Source: Dehalococcoidia bacterium (GTDB lineage: Bacteria; Chloroflexota; Dehalococcoidia; GIF9; UBA5629). From it: a stretch of 6,042 bases of DNA. This document shows, in pieces, positions 5,343 through 6,042 of the stretch. Positions within the stretch are counted from its first letter, which is position 1, and every line of letters begins with the position of its first letter. The notes below the pieces were generated by a model. It was not told where the DNA came from and made no database searches. It was given only the letters and a program-made list of their open reading frames with translations. Both the position numbers and the translations under genes were made by a program. The stretch lies in contig JAQTLG010000110.1 in assembly GCA_028715025.1 (NCBI GenBank), positions 1 through 6,042 of the forward strand, written 5' to 3'.

Positions 5343-6042
5343 ATGATGATAATGAAACGCGACGCCACGGAAGAGGAGATCAAGAACGTGATCAGGGAGA
5401 TCAAGGTTCACGGCCTCAAGGCTGATGTCTCGCGGGGGGATTTCAGGACGGTCATCGGCCTGGTGGGCGATGAGCGTAAGGTGCCCTTCGATAACTTCGC
5501 CATACTGCCCGGCGTCAAGGAGGTGGTCAAGATCGAAACCCCATACAAGCTGATCAGCCGGGAGTACGGGCGCGCGACCGAGGGCAGCAACGGACTGCGC
5601 CGCACCATTGATATAGGTAACATCCATATCGGCAACGGTGAACCAATCATCATGGCCGGCCCCTGCGCGGTGGAGAATAAAAAACAGCTCTTCATGATCG
5701 CAGAGGGCATTAAAAAGGCGGGCGCACACATCCTGAGAGGCGGGATATTCAAGCCCAGGAGCTCGGTCCACTCCTTCCAGGGACTGGGTGGCACCGACCG
5801 AAAAAGCGCAGAACAGGCGCTCAAATGGATGCGCGATGCGGGCAGGGAGTATGGACTGCCCGTGGTCACCGAGGTGAGGGGAGAGGACCACGTGGACCTG
5901 GCGGCTGAATACGTTGATATACTTCAGATCGGACCGCGTAACATGTACAACCAGGACCTGCTGGCCAAGGTCGGCAAGAAGAACAGGCCCATACTGCTCA
6001 AGCGCCATTTCGGCGCCGGCATAGAGGAGTTCCTCTCCTTTG
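5343..6042 (+). CDS. aroF: 3-deoxy-7-phosphoheptulonate (DAHP) synthase, AroA-I-beta type, 3' end outside window
   Basis: The enzyme condenses phosphoenolpyruvate with erythrose 4-phosphate to DAHP, the first step of the shikimate pathway to Trp, Phe, Tyr and chorismate products. 233 residues are visible of about 340 expected. Residues 1-75 resemble the ferredoxin-like N-terminal domain of the Thermotoga maritima enzyme, which there binds Tyr and Phe for feedback inhibition (FRTVIGLVGD, KEVVKIETPYKLISREY). The TIM-barrel domain then begins: IIMAGPCAVE with metal ligand C108, LRGGIFKPRSS with R132 and K137 in the phosphoenolpyruvate site, FQGLGG (145-150), VVTEV (174-178), DILQIGPRNM (192-201) and LLKRHFGAGIEEFL (218-231). 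The later metal ligands (His, Glu, Asp) are beyond the edge. The G-to-H change after LLKR and GAG in place of the usual (x)xT are unusual. Expression is probably controlled by the attenuator just upstream, and activity by the N-terminal domain. Other aro genes may follow in an operon, which cannot be seen here. Confidence 0.96.
   Translation, partial: MMIMKRDATEEEIKNVIREIKVHGLKADVSRGDFRTVIGLVGDERKVPFDNFAILPGVKEVVKIETPYKLISREYGRATEGSNGLRRTIDIGNIHIGNGEPIIMAGPCAVENKKQLFMIAEGIKKAGAHILRGGIFKPRSSVHSFQGLGGTDRKSAEQALKWMRDAGREYGLPVVTEVRGEDHVDLAAEYVDILQIGPRNMYNQDLLAKVGKKNRPILLKRHFGAGIEEFLSF

Noticed and set aside
5250..6008. 252-codon open frame on the minus strand
   Set aside because: It is wholly antisense to the well-supported DAHP synthase frame and to the terminator region, has no recognisable domain, and is explained by the codon use of the real gene.

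Overview
The window is about 6 kb of moderately GC-rich bacterial DNA with compact gene spacing, standard Shine-Dalgarno sites and GTG as well as ATG starts. It holds four protein genes, two of them cut by the window edges. The mix of a PAS/HD-GYP sensor, a PiT phosphate carrier, a P2A calcium pump and a Thermotoga-type (AroA-I-beta) DAHP synthase would fit Chloroflexota (for example a Dehalococcoidia relative), a Firmicute or a deltaproteobacterium-like lineage. I lean weakly to Chloroflexota and cannot prove it from this stretch.

Layout. From 1 to 1208 (+) runs the 3' part of a PAS-PAS-HD-GYP protein, probably a cyclic-di-GMP phosphodiesterase. After an 88-base gap with a consensus -10 box comes a PiT-family phosphate transporter (1297-2307, +). 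Convergent with it, 40 bases away, is a 900-residue P-type Ca2+-ATPase (2348-5050, -). Divergent from the ATPase is a DAHP synthase, the first enzyme of the shikimate pathway (5343 to the right edge, +).

The most interesting part is the 292-base gap between the ATPase and the DAHP synthase. On the + strand it shows, in order: a promoter with a perfect TTGACA -35 box; a 31-codon ORF (5158-5253) whose codons 9-16 read WFYAYYYF, seven aromatic residues out of eight; a segment able to form an 11-bp antiterminator with the downstream terminator; a 14-bp perfect GC-rich intrinsic terminator with seven Ts; then a strong RBS and the DAHP synthase start. This has every part of a ribosome-mediated transcription attenuator responding to Trp, Phe and Tyr together, placed before the enzyme that feeds all three. 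The leader ORF lacks a Shine-Dalgarno site, but the promoter would start transcription at or one base before its ATG, so it may be translated as a leaderless mRNA.

The genes otherwise look like independent units: second-messenger turnover, phosphate uptake, cation export and aromatic amino acid synthesis. The two outward-facing promoters in the 5051-5157 region are close together and flank a small palindrome.
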